Source: an uncultured Bacteroidales bacterium (GTDB lineage Bacteria; Bacteroidota; Bacteroidia; Bacteroidales; Bacteroidaceae). From it: a stretch of 8,145 nucleotides of DNA. Positions 1-6,108 of this stretch are shown here, piece by piece; positions within the stretch are counted from its first letter, which is position 1, and each line of letters opens with the position of its first letter. The translations under genes and the position numbers were made by a program. A model generated the notes under the pieces. It was not told the DNA's origin, searched no databases, and worked only from the letters and a program-made list of their open reading frames with translations. The DNA lies in NCBI GenBank assembly GCA_937896105.1, contig CALBKR010000227.1, positions 1 to 8,145 on the forward strand. The letters run 5' to 3'.

Positions 1-61
1 ATACGTCCTTCTCACATTGCGCTGGGTGAACATTCGCGCTAGTGTTGACCATCCTTATTTC

Positions 62-65
62 GGAG
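62..65 (+). promoter_or_regulatory. Shine-Dalgarno GGAG deciding the ATG at 73
   Basis: GGAG lies 7 bases before ATG 73, which is ideal spacing. The alternative TTG at 67 would sit 1 base after it, too close to use. A Shine-Dalgarno of this kind fits a proteobacterium, whereas the genes after carB lack obvious ones, as is usual in Bacteroidetes. Confidence 0.7.
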
Positions 66-72
66 TTTGATC

Positions 73-657
73 ATGAAAGTCTTCCTTCGTCTGTCCCTTG
101 CTCTGTGCGCCGTGTTCGCGCTGGCGCTCACCGGCTGTCTTGCCAAGAACGACATCCGTCTGCTGTATGATGCCCCGGGTTCGCTTACCGTGCCTTCGGC
201 TACGGCTCCCCGTGTGACTGTGGTACAGTTCGACGATAACCGCGGCGTGACCGATCTCGGCCAGCGCAAGGACGGCACGGCCTTCCAGTCCAGCGCCGGA
301 GTTCCGGGCTGGGTGACGCAGGCTTTTGCCGACGAGCTGGCTCGCCAGGGTGTGCAGGTCTCGGTAGCCCTGTCCATGGCTCAGGCTCAGGTGAATCGCC
401 CTGACTATATCGTAGGCGGGACGGTAGAAAAGGTGTGGCTCAGTGAGAAGAACCTCAGCAGCTATCAGGCCGACATCCGCGTGCAGGTACGCGTGTACAG
501 TACGGTACAGCTCCAGTCCCCGGTGACGCGCACGTTTGCCGCCCAGCAGGAAAAGACTGGCATCCCGGGTGCCAAGCTGGCCGAAGAGACCCTGTCGGGC
601 GCGCTGTCGGACGCGCTCACCAATGCCGCCGCGGCCGTGACCGCTTCTCTGCGCTAA
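73..657 (+). CDS. Secreted lipoprotein of unknown function (GC-rich, Desulfovibrio-like segment)
   Basis: The protein has 194 residues from ATG 73, chosen because GGAG sits at 62-65. Its N-terminus is a type II signal peptide: MKVFLRL, then a hydrophobic stretch, then the lipobox LTGC with the lipidated cysteine at residue 22. The mature part begins LAKND and carries a mixed hydrophobic/charged fold (PRVTVVQFDDNRG at about residues 45-60; PDYIVGGTVEKVWL at about 111-124) and an Ala-rich helical tail. The style recalls small envelope lipoproteins of the YajG type, in which a periplasmic domain is tethered to the outer membrane, but that match is weak and the function is unknown. Base composition is much richer in GC than anything after 2230. 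The next gene fragment starts almost immediately downstream, suggesting an operon in the source genome. Confidence 0.85.
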   Translation: MKVFLRLSLALCAVFALALTGCLAKNDIRLLYDAPGSLTVPSATAPRVTVVQFDDNRGVTDLGQRKDGTAFQSSAGVPGWVTQAFADELARQGVQVSVALSMAQAQVNRPDYIVGGTVEKVWLSEKNLSSYQADIRVQVRVYSTVQLQSPVTRTFAAQQEKTGIPGAKLAEETLSGALSDALTNAAAAVTASLR

Positions 658-658
658 G

Positions 659-900
659 GTCAGGCGTCCTGTCATCGTCAAAGCCTACGGGGCGCTCAGC
701 CCCGCCACGCAGGAAACGTACGAGGCCGTGTGCGCCGTGCTGGAAAGCTGGTTCATGGATACGGAAACCATAGAGCTGACGGGTGATATGCTCACCATCG
801 GCTATGAAGGCGACGCCTTCCCCGACGACGAAGTGGTGGAGGCCCTGAAGCCCTTCCTCTGCGAGAGGACATGGGGCAAGCTCGATGTCATCGACCTCGA
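659..900 (+). pseudogene. 5' fragment of an unrecognised GC-rich gene, cut at the chimeric junction
   Basis: A reading frame open from 641 reads RRPVIVKAYGALSPATQET, continues through CAVLESWFMDTETIELTGD, and then gives GDAFPDDEVVEALKPFL and WGKLDVIDLE before running into CarB. None of this N-terminal part belongs to CarB. It reads as the start of a small acidic protein from the same GC-rich source as the upstream lipoprotein. No ATG, GTG or TTG is present between 641 and 727, so either the true start is an unusual codon near 659-674 or translation starts at GTG 728, which would cut off a plausible-looking N-terminus. The true C-terminus is absent from the window. The function is not recognised. 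Confidence 0.5.
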
Positions 901-2227
901 GCAGCCAGGTGGCGTAATCGTCTCAGTGGGTGGACAGATACCGAACAACCTCGCTATGAAACTGCACCGTCAGGCAGTGCCCATCCTGGGAACATCGCCT
1001 CTCAGCATCGACCGTGCCGAAAACCGTCACAAGTTCTCTGCAATGCTCGACCAGCTCGGCATCGACCAGCCCGCCTGGAAGGAGCTCACGAGCCTCGACG
1101 ATATGAAGGAGTTTGTAGACAAAGTCGGCTATCCGGTGCTTGTGCGCCCGTCGTACGTGCTCTCCGGTGCGGCGATGAATGTCTGCTACAACGAAGAGGA
1201 ACTGTATGAATTCCTTAAGATGGCAGCCGATGTGTCGAAGGAGTTCCCCGTTGTCGTTTCGCAGTTTATGATGGAGACAAAGGAGATAGAGTTCGATGCA
1301 GTGGCGCAGAACGGTGAGGTCGTGGAGTATGCAATTTCGGAGCACGTAGAGTTCGCCGGTGTGCACTCCGGTGACGCAACACTTGTGTTCCCTGCACAGA
1401 AAATCTATTTCGAGACAGCACGCCGCATCAAGAAGATAAGCCGTCGCATTGCCAAGGAGCTCAACATCTCGGGACCTTTCAACATACAGTTCCTCGCAAA
1501 GAACAACGAGGTAAAGGTAATCGAGTGTAACCTCCGTGCATCGCGCTCGTTCCCGTTCGTTTCAAAGGTGCTCAAGCGCAACTTCATCGAGACCGCCACA
1601 CGCATAATGCTCGGCGCCCCATACAGCCAGCCCGACAAGTCGGCATTCGACATCGACTGGATAGGCGTCAAGGCATCGCAGTTCTCGTTCAGCCGTCTGC
1701 ATCAGGCCGATCCCGTGCTCGGTGTCGATATGTCATCTACCGGTGAGGTAGGTTGTATCGGTGACGATTTCGACGAGGCACTCCTCAATGCAATGATAGC
1801 TGTAGGCTACAGCGTTCCTAAAAAGAACGTAATGCTCTCATCAGGTGCTGCAAAGTCAAAGGCCGACCTGCTCGAGCCGTCAGCAGTGTTGCAGAAGAAG
1901 GGCTACAACATCTTTGCAACATCAGGAACAGCCAAGTTCCTCAACGAGAACGGCATCAAGGCTACACCGGTAATGTGGCCCGATGAGAATCCTAACGCCG
2001 ATAACAACATTATGCAGATGATTGCCGACCACCGTTTCGACCTCATCATCAACATCCCCAAGAACCACACCAAGCGTGAACTCACCAATGGCTACCGCAT
2101 ACGCCGTGCAGCCATCGACCACAATATCCCGCTCATCACAAACGCACGCCTTGCAAGCGCATTCATCAATGCCTTCTGCAACATCGACGTCAATGAGCTG
2201 CCGGTCAAGAGTTGGGACGAGTTCTAG
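728..2227 (+). CDS. carB: Carbamoyl-phosphate synthase large subunit, C-terminal part (5'-truncated, fused to foreign N-terminus)
   Basis: CarB makes carbamoyl phosphate from ammonia, bicarbonate and two ATP, for pyrimidine and arginine synthesis in the cytoplasm. Real CarB begins at about residue 52 of this frame (VIDLEQPGGVIVSVGGQIPN). It contains the second ATP-grasp domain (HKFSAMLDQLGI, PVLVRPSYVLSGAAMNV, HVEFAGVHSGDA, FNIQFLAKNNEVKVIECNLR) and the C-terminal MGS-like allosteric domain (SGTAKFLNENGI, FDLIINIPKNHTKRE, GYRIRRAAIDHNIPLITN), ending VKSWDEF. About 620 residues are missing compared with the usual length near 1070: the first ATP-grasp half and the oligomerisation domain. IECNLRASRSFPFVSK is the form typical of Bacteroidetes and eukaryotic enzymes. 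Residues 1-51 come from an unrelated GC-rich gene, so start 728 is not the native start. The last 18 codons plus stop are repeated at 8055-8111. Confidence 0.93.
   Translation: MCAVLESWFMDTETIELTGDMLTIGYEGDAFPDDEVVEALKPFLCERTWGKLDVIDLEQPGGVIVSVGGQIPNNLAMKLHRQAVPILGTSPLSIDRAENRHKFSAMLDQLGIDQPAWKELTSLDDMKEFVDKVGYPVLVRPSYVLSGAAMNVCYNEEELYEFLKMAADVSKEFPVVVSQFMMETKEIEFDAVAQNGEVVEYAISEHVEFAGVHSGDATLVFPAQKIYFETARRIKKISRRIAKELNISGPFNIQFLAKNNEVKVIECNLRASRSFPFVSKVLKRNFIETATRIMLGAPYSQPDKSAFDIDWIGVKASQFSFSRLHQADPVLGVDMSSTGEVGCIGDDFDEALLNAMIAVGYSVPKKNVMLSSGAAKSKADLLEPSAVLQKKGYNIFATSGTAKFLNENGIKATPVMWPDENPNADNNIMQMIADHRFDLIINIPKNHTKRELTNGYRIRRAAIDHNIPLITNARLASAFINAFCNIDVNELPVKSWDEF
881..904. other. Chimeric junction between GC-rich proteobacterial-like DNA and Bacteroidales carB
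   Basis: Upstream of this point the frame encodes GKLDVIDLE of a non-CarB protein; downstream it encodes VIDLEQPGGVIVS of CarB. The shared words L-D-V-I-D-L-E suggest that the join was made through a short stretch of identical bases (about 881-900). In-frame joining at microhomology, with a sharp change of protein family and of translation-signal style, is what an assembler or a library chimera produces. A natural fusion would remove half of an essential enzyme. Confidence 0.7.
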
Positions 2228-2230
2228 TAA
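2170..2230 (+). repeat. Left copy of the 61-base carB 3'-end direct repeat (putative attL)
   Basis: These 61 bases run from the end of the codon before AFCNIDV to the tandem stop TAG TAA. They match 8054-8114 at 60 of 61 positions in the same orientation. The only difference is 2212 T against 8096 C, the third base of a serine codon. Identity stops abruptly on both sides (ATCAA against TTACG before it; TTGAAG against GTAGTG after it). Confidence 0.92.
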
Positions 2231-2247
2231 TTGAAGAGAATCATACA

Positions 2248-2284
2248 ACGCAAGACAGCACCGCAGCGCGGTGCTGTCTTGCGT
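2248..2284 (+). terminator. Strong hairpin terminator after carB
   Basis: A perfect 17-base-pair stem is formed by 2248-2264 (ACGCAAGACAGCACCGC) and 2268-2284, with the 3-base loop AGC, followed by a short T-rich tail. It lies 20 bases after the carB stop. It is inside the island, so the element seems to bring its own carB terminator along with the replacement 3' end. Confidence 0.88.
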
Positions 2285-2322
2285 TTATACTAGGTGAATT
2301 ATTATAGTAGAGGTTTAAATCA

Positions 2323-2334
2323 GTTGAAAACTTT
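2323..2334 (+). repeat. Subterminal 12-base repeat, left (GTTGAAAACTTT)
   Basis: GTTGAAAACTTT recurs with one mismatch as GTTGATAACTTT at 8039-8050, close to the other end of the island and in the same orientation. It could be an accessory (arm-type) site for a recombinase, but 12 AT-rich bases with one mismatch may also be chance. Confidence 0.3.
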
Positions 2335-2345
2335 CTAAAGTTCGC

Positions 2346-2377
2346 TTGTCATTGGATAGAATAAATCGATATATTTG
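2346..2377 (+). promoter_or_regulatory. Bacteroidetes-type promoter for the DUF1848/Sel1 operon
   Basis: A -7 box TATATTTG (2370-2377, consensus TAnnTTTG) has a TTG at 2346-2348, 21 bases upstream, for the -33 element. A second TTG at 2352-2354 is too close. The predicted start of transcription falls only about 10 bases before ATG 2395, giving a very short leader. The same box, TATATTTGCA, heads the other two island units. Confidence 0.6.
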
Positions 2378-2394
2378 CAAAAAGAGTATAATAT

Positions 2395-3480
2395 ATGGCT
2401 AAAACGCAAGAAAACAGAACTATTATACTTGATAACGGAAATGTTGCAAAAGCAATATTCCCTGTTGTCGTTTCTGCGAGTCGTAGTACAGATATACCTG
2501 CATTTTATTCAGATTGGTTTTTCCATAGGCTGAATAAGGGGTATTCTGCTTGGACTAATCCTTTTAATGGGGTAAAGTCTTATGTGTCTTACGAAGATAC
2601 CAAGTTCATCGTTTTCTGGTCGAAAAATCCTCGTCCTCTTTTAAGTCGCATAGATGAACTGAAAGAGAAGGGTATTGCTTGCTATATACAATACACTCTT
2701 AATGATTACGAGCAGGAAAGACTTGAAAAGGCTGTCAGACCTTTGATTGAAAGGATTGAAACATTCAGACTGCTTGTTGAGAAGTTGGGCAAAGGTGCTG
2801 TTATATGGCGTTTTGACCCTCTTATATTGACAGAAACAATAGGGGTTGATGACTTGATACAAAAAATTGAGTTTATTGGTGATAGTCTTTATGGATATAC
2901 AGAGAAACTTGTTTTTAGTTTTGCAGATATTGTTTCATATCGTAAAGTGAAGGCAAATCTTGAAAAGAACAATGTACGATATAAAGATTGGGATGAGCCT
3001 TCTATGATAGAGTTCGCATCAAAACTAGCAGAGCTGAACAAGAAGTGGGGGTATGAACTTGCCACTTGTGGCGAAAAGATAGATATTGAGAAATTTGGAA
3101 TAAATCATAACCATTGTGTTGATGATAGACTCATTGTTCGTTTAGGCTATCGTTCACCGGAACTGATGAAATTCCTTAATGCAGAAATATTGCAGACTCA
3201 TGCTGTTCAGCAGGATCTCTTCGCAATGGAAGAGTCACCGGCCATTCCACAAGATGCCATTCTTCTTGATAATGGGGAGTATGCAATAATAAACAAGAGT
3301 AACAAAGATAAAGGACAGAGGGAATTTTGTGGTTGTATGAAATCGAAAGATATTGGCGAGTATAACACCTGTCCTCACCTTTGCGAGTACTGCTATGCCA
3401 ATACAAGCAAGGAATATGCTGTAAAGAATTACAAACAGCATAAGAATAATCCAATGTCTGATACTATAACTGGTAAATAA
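2395..3480 (+). CDS. DUF1848 family protein with C-terminal radical-SAM-type cysteine motif
   Basis: This 361-residue protein has the hallmarks of the DUF1848 family. VVSASRSTDIPAFYSDWFF (about residues 24-42) opens the domain, followed by WTNPFNGVKSYVSYEDTKF, IVFWSKNPRPLL, YIQYTLNDYE, VIWRFDPLILTE (about 141-152), LVFSFADIV and ELATCGEKID. At the C-terminus is C312-G-C314, the pair DIGEYNTC/PHLCEYCYAN, and within it C326-X3-C330-X-Y-C333. CX3CX(aromatic)C is the pattern that holds the 4Fe-4S cluster in radical SAM enzymes, here at the end of the chain rather than near its start. An iron-sulfur, SAM-using oxidoreductase role is inferred; the reaction is unknown. Its stop is followed after 1 base by the next start, so the two are co-expressed. 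The gene is AT-rich, unlike carB. Confidence 0.88.
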   Translation: MAKTQENRTIILDNGNVAKAIFPVVVSASRSTDIPAFYSDWFFHRLNKGYSAWTNPFNGVKSYVSYEDTKFIVFWSKNPRPLLSRIDELKEKGIACYIQYTLNDYEQERLEKAVRPLIERIETFRLLVEKLGKGAVIWRFDPLILTETIGVDDLIQKIEFIGDSLYGYTEKLVFSFADIVSYRKVKANLEKNNVRYKDWDEPSMIEFASKLAELNKKWGYELATCGEKIDIEKFGINHNHCVDDRLIVRLGYRSPELMKFLNAEILQTHAVQQDLFAMEESPAIPQDAILLDNGEYAIINKSNKDKGQREFCGCMKSKDIGEYNTCPHLCEYCYANTSKEYAVKNYKQHKNNPMSDTITGK

Positions 3481-3481
3481 T

Positions 3482-5335
3482 ATGGCAAAACTAACTGAAA
3501 AAGGAACTAACTATGCTTATACAATTGAGCGTATTAAAGAAATAACATTTAAGAAAATACGTTCAGTGGCTATTGATTTTACCAAGAGATTACCATCAGA
3601 ACTAAGTACTGAACTATATGACTCTATTCAGCATGGAACCTGTTTGCTAGAAAGTGAACCGGAACTTAATATGTATTTACACGCATTGGGGTTAATGCAT
3701 GAGGCTAAATTACAGTATGCTTTTGAACATCTCTCCGAGGATTTTATCAATTACCCAATAATTGATATTATAGATTATGGATGTGGTCAAGCTATTGGAA
3801 CTATCTGTTATTCTGATTTTCTTAAAAAGAATTCTCTAGCACAGAAGGTGCGAAAAATTACACTTATTGAACCATCTGAGATTGCTATAAAACGTGCCGC
3901 TCTACACGCTTCAGTTTTTTTTCCAAATGCAGAAATTATAACTATTAATAAAGGGCTTGATGATTTGGTTGAAGATGACTTTTGCATAAGTACAGAAATT
4001 CCGACTTTGCATATTTTTTCCAATGTGTTAGATTTAGCACATGATTGTTTTAATCTTAAAAGTTTTGCATATCTATTAAGAGAGTGTATCTTTTACATAA
4101 ACCAGTTTGTTTGCATAGAACCATATTTTGGACACGATAATATAGATGAATACCCATATTTATTCTTCAAGTACCTTAATATCGAAAATGATGAATTTGA
4201 ATATTGTAAGACATTCTCCAAAGGCAATTTTATTCAAGGTCATGATTGGACTTGCCATGTTGTTATTGGATATAAATATGTACATTGTGGAGAGGTGTGT
4301 AATACAACTTTAATAGAGGATGTAGGAGAGTATGGAGTCGCGGAAGAAATATCAGCATTGAGAGCAGAAGAGGAAAATCGTTTTTGTGATGCTTACAGAT
4401 TTTATGAAATTTCCGCAATAAAAGGCAATAAAGATGTTTATTTTAAATTAGGAGAGTATAATTTCTATGGTAAAGGTATTGAAATAAACGAGACTGAGGC
4501 AGTAAAATGGTATCGCAAAGCGGTAAATAGTATTAATTGTGAACGAGCTCTATTTCGTCTTGGTGAATGTTATGAATATGGGGTTGGAGTTGTTAAAAAT
4601 AAATTTGAAGCTGTAAAATATTATCAAAGATCTGCTGAATATGGTTATACAGAGGCTAAGGTTGCTCTTGGAAAATGCTATTTGAACGGAGAAGGAATAG
4701 AAAAAGATTTTGAAGAAGCGGTAAGATTATTTAGATTAGCCAATTGTTGCAATGCGGATGCTCAATATTACCTTGGTTTATGTTATGAGGAGGGTAAAGG
4801 GGTAAAATCTATTCCTGCAGAAGCTGTTAAGTGGTATCTTAAATCCGCAGAGCGAGGATATGCAAATGCACAGTGTAACCTTGGCAATTGCTATAGTTAC
4901 GGCAGAGGTGTTACACAATCATATACTGAGGCCGTAAAATGGTACATGAAAGCAGCCGAACAGGGACTTGCAAGATCTCAGTACAACATTGGTTTTTGCT
5001 ATGCCAAAGGCTATGGTGTTATTAAGTCATATGTCGAGGCTGTCAAGTGGTTTAGAAAAGCTGCAGAACAAGGGTTTGCCAAAGCTCAGATCGCTCTTGG
5101 TGTTCGCTACACCAAAGGCGAAGGTGTTACACAATCACACACAGAAGCGGTTAAATGGTACAGAAAAGCTGCGGAACAAGGATATGCAGACGCACAGTTC
5201 AACCTTGGTGTTTGTTACGCTAAAGGTGATGGGGTTTATAAAGATTATTCAGCGTCAGTTAAGTGGTATCGTATGGCGGCAGAACAAGGTAATTTGAAAG
5301 CGCAGCTTGCGATTAAAAAGATGAATAAATTATAG
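3482..5335 (+). CDS. SAM-methyltransferase-like domain fused to Sel1 repeats
   Basis: This is a 617-residue cytoplasmic protein with no signal peptide. Residues 1-90 are helical and of no recognised family. Residues about 95-265 look like a class I SAM-dependent methyltransferase fold: IIDYGCGQAIGT with D98, G100 and G102 as the SAM-binding loop, LIEPSEIA with acidic E130 after the second strand, then IPTLHIFSNVLDL and FVCIEPYFGHD as later strands. From about residue 317 there are eight Sel1-type repeats of about 36 residues (pattern A-x-x-x-L-G-x-C-Y-x-x-G-x-G-V, then EAVKWYRKAAEQG), plus a partial one at the end; Sel1 solenoids bind protein partners. ATG 3482 is 1 base after the DUF1848 stop, so it is translationally linked to that gene. 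The N-terminal half may instead be a degenerate, non-catalytic fold. The substrate is unknown. Confidence 0.85.
   Translation: MAKLTEKGTNYAYTIERIKEITFKKIRSVAIDFTKRLPSELSTELYDSIQHGTCLLESEPELNMYLHALGLMHEAKLQYAFEHLSEDFINYPIIDIIDYGCGQAIGTICYSDFLKKNSLAQKVRKITLIEPSEIAIKRAALHASVFFPNAEIITINKGLDDLVEDDFCISTEIPTLHIFSNVLDLAHDCFNLKSFAYLLRECIFYINQFVCIEPYFGHDNIDEYPYLFFKYLNIENDEFEYCKTFSKGNFIQGHDWTCHVVIGYKYVHCGEVCNTTLIEDVGEYGVAEEISALRAEEENRFCDAYRFYEISAIKGNKDVYFKLGEYNFYGKGIEINETEAVKWYRKAVNSINCERALFRLGECYEYGVGVVKNKFEAVKYYQRSAEYGYTEAKVALGKCYLNGEGIEKDFEEAVRLFRLANCCNADAQYYLGLCYEEGKGVKSIPAEAVKWYLKSAERGYANAQCNLGNCYSYGRGVTQSYTEAVKWYMKAAEQGLARSQYNIGFCYAKGYGVIKSYVEAVKWFRKAAEQGFAKAQIALGVRYTKGEGVTQSHTEAVKWYRKAAEQGYADAQFNLGVCYAKGDGVYKDYSASVKWYRMAAEQGNLKAQLAIKKMNKL
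4907..5137 (+). repeat. Near-identical DNA words in Sel1 repeats, spaced 216 bases
   Basis: GGTGTTACACAATCA occurs at 4907-4921 and 5123-5137, exactly two 108-base (36-codon) repeat units apart, inside the coding sequence. Identity at DNA level, not just at protein level, points to a fairly recent duplication or recombination among the last repeats. Confidence 0.6.
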
Positions 5336-5580
5336 CTGTTGTTTAGCGTTAACCTGTTCATACTGATCATTGCGAATTAATGTTCGACCCTTTAGTGGAA
5401 ATTAAGTATCTTTATCAATATTCTTCAAGTTCCTTCACTTCTGTTGTTTGCCGCGCTCATTTAAACGTCTATTATTTTACATTGACGATATATTTGGTGA
5501 GAAATATAGGACTTGATTTAGGATTCATATTATTGTTTTAACAATAAGCAGAAAGATATTTTGAAAATTTTGCTTAAAAC
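5336..5580. other. Intergenic stretch with no supported gene
   Basis: About 245 bases separate the Sel1 gene from the next promoter. No clear terminator follows 5335. A 53-codon frame at 5380-5541 has no family resemblance. A TATATTTG box at 5489-5496 lacks a TTG at the right distance. The only structured element is the palindrome at 5530-5547. Confidence 0.5.
5530..5547. promoter_or_regulatory. 18-base palindrome upstream of the unit 2 promoter
   Basis: TTATTGTT, two T, AACAATAA forms a perfect 8-base inverted repeat ending 33 bases before the -33 element at 5581. It could be an operator for a dimeric regulator, or part of a weak terminator of the upstream operon. It has no run of T after it, so an operator is slightly favoured. 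Confidence 0.3.
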
Positions 5581-5611
5581 TTGCAATTAAGCGTTTTAGA
5601 TTTTATATTTG
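5581..5611 (+). promoter_or_regulatory. Bacteroidetes-type promoter for unit 2
   Basis: TTG (5581-5583), 20 bases, then TATATTTG (5604-5611) matches the TTTG/TAnnTTTG architecture of the Bacteroidetes primary sigma factor. Transcription would begin near 5618, just before ATG 5624, which suggests that the intended start of the downstream gene is 5624 and not 5761. Confidence 0.65.
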
Positions 5612-5623
5612 CATATATCCATA

Positions 5624-5728
5624 ATGAGTCTGACTCTAAAGTTAAATAGGCTGATAATGTTCTTTCTCATACTACTGCCAATTCAGCCTATGATAATACT
5701 GATACTATTAGTCTTTGGCAGAATATAA
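5624..5728 (+). CDS. 34-codon hydrophobic small ORF, or the frame-shifted start of the next gene
   Basis: ATG 5624 lies 12 bases after the -7 box and reads MSLTLKLNRLIMFF, then a run of I, L, P, V and ends VFGRI at TAA 5726. Taken alone it is a small membrane-type peptide. However, its codons (ATA, CTA, CTC) are unlike those of neighbouring genes. The frame shifted by -1 over the same bases (from 5650) reads ADNVLSHTTANSAYDNTDT and SLWQNINHLF, with T-ending codons typical of the neighbours and no stop into the 5761 gene. The likelier view is that only the first 8 or 9 codons are real and a one-base change separates them from the rest. An independent hydrophobic peptide remains possible. Confidence 0.3.
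   Translation: MSLTLKLNRLIMFFLILLPIQPMIILILLVFGRI
5646..5691 (+). repeat. Inverted repeat in the unit 2 leader
   Basis: ATAGGCTGA (5646-5654) and TCAGCCTAT (5683-5691) are perfect 9-base complements with a 28-base loop. The hairpin covers the place where the two reading frames would have to meet. No classical X-XXY-YYZ slippery heptamer precedes it. Confidence 0.35.
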
Positions 5729-5760
5729 ATCATTTATTTATTAACTTTTGTGGTTGTCTT

Positions 5761-6108
5761 GTGATAATCACTACTAATTCTATTGACTTTATGAACTTTA
5801 TTTTTTTTAAAATAAATATAGACAGAATTTGTAATGATAAATATCTGGTTAATTGTTATGAAATAAATTGCTCATTGAAAGAAATCTCATGTTATATAGA
5901 ATGTTATAAGTGTTGTAGCAAAAATTTTTCTTATATCGATGTGAACACATGCTTGTTGCAACTATGTAAAGAACTGGGCGAGAAGTTTATATCATACAAA
6001 TTCAATGTAGCTAGTGTAAATGATTACCATTTTGGTATTGGTAATTATATTTGTGCTGCAAATGTCGTTATTTCATATAATCTAATAGATGATGATTGTA
6101 ATCGATAA
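5761..6108 (+). CDS. Unrecognised Cys-rich protein, probably 5'-disrupted
   Basis: From GTG 5761 the frame gives 115 residues; ATG 5791 is another possible start. The same frame is open back to 5650 and reads like coding sequence there (NTDTISLWQNINHLF), but it has no ATG, GTG or TTG start before 5761. The natural protein probably started at ATG 5624 and has lost frame by one base between 5624 and 5650, which would give about 160 residues. The body is rich in Cys (CSLKEISCYIECYKCCSKN) and has an ordered C-terminal part (LLQLCKELGEKFISYKFN, NDYHFGIGNYICAANVVIS). No family is recognised. It overlaps the next gene by 20 bases, so the two are probably translationally coupled. It may be a pseudogene, or the error may be in the sequence. 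Confidence 0.55.
   Translation: MIITTNSIDFMNFIFFKINIDRICNDKYLVNCYEINCSLKEISCYIECYKCCSKNFSYIDVNTCLLQLCKELGEKFISYKFNVASVNDYHFGIGNYICAANVVISYNLIDDDCNR

Noticed and set aside
45..50. TTGACC resembling a -35 box before the first lipoprotein gene
   Set aside because: A -10 box at normal spacing would overlap ATG 73, and no good -10 sequence is seen.
55..681. Long minus-strand open frame opposite the lipoprotein gene
   Set aside because: It is a shadow of a GC-rich gene on the + strand; the protein has no recognisable domain, and the + strand gene has a ribosome site, signal peptide and lipobox.
923..2248. Several open frames opposite or offset within carB
   Set aside because: CarB is unmistakable on the + strand and explains the whole stretch.
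5489..5496. TATATTTG as a fourth promoter
   Set aside because: No TTG lies 19-21 bases upstream, unlike the three accepted promoters.
5380..5541. 53-codon frame in the gap after the Sel1 gene
   Set aside because: It has no family resemblance and no promoter or ribosome site, and its length is expected by chance.
5636..5655. Programmed -1 frameshift site in the unit 2 leader
   Set aside because: A hairpin is present, but there is no X-XXY-YYZ slippery heptamer in the right phase, and the -1 frame has a TAG at 5647. A plain one-base change is simpler.
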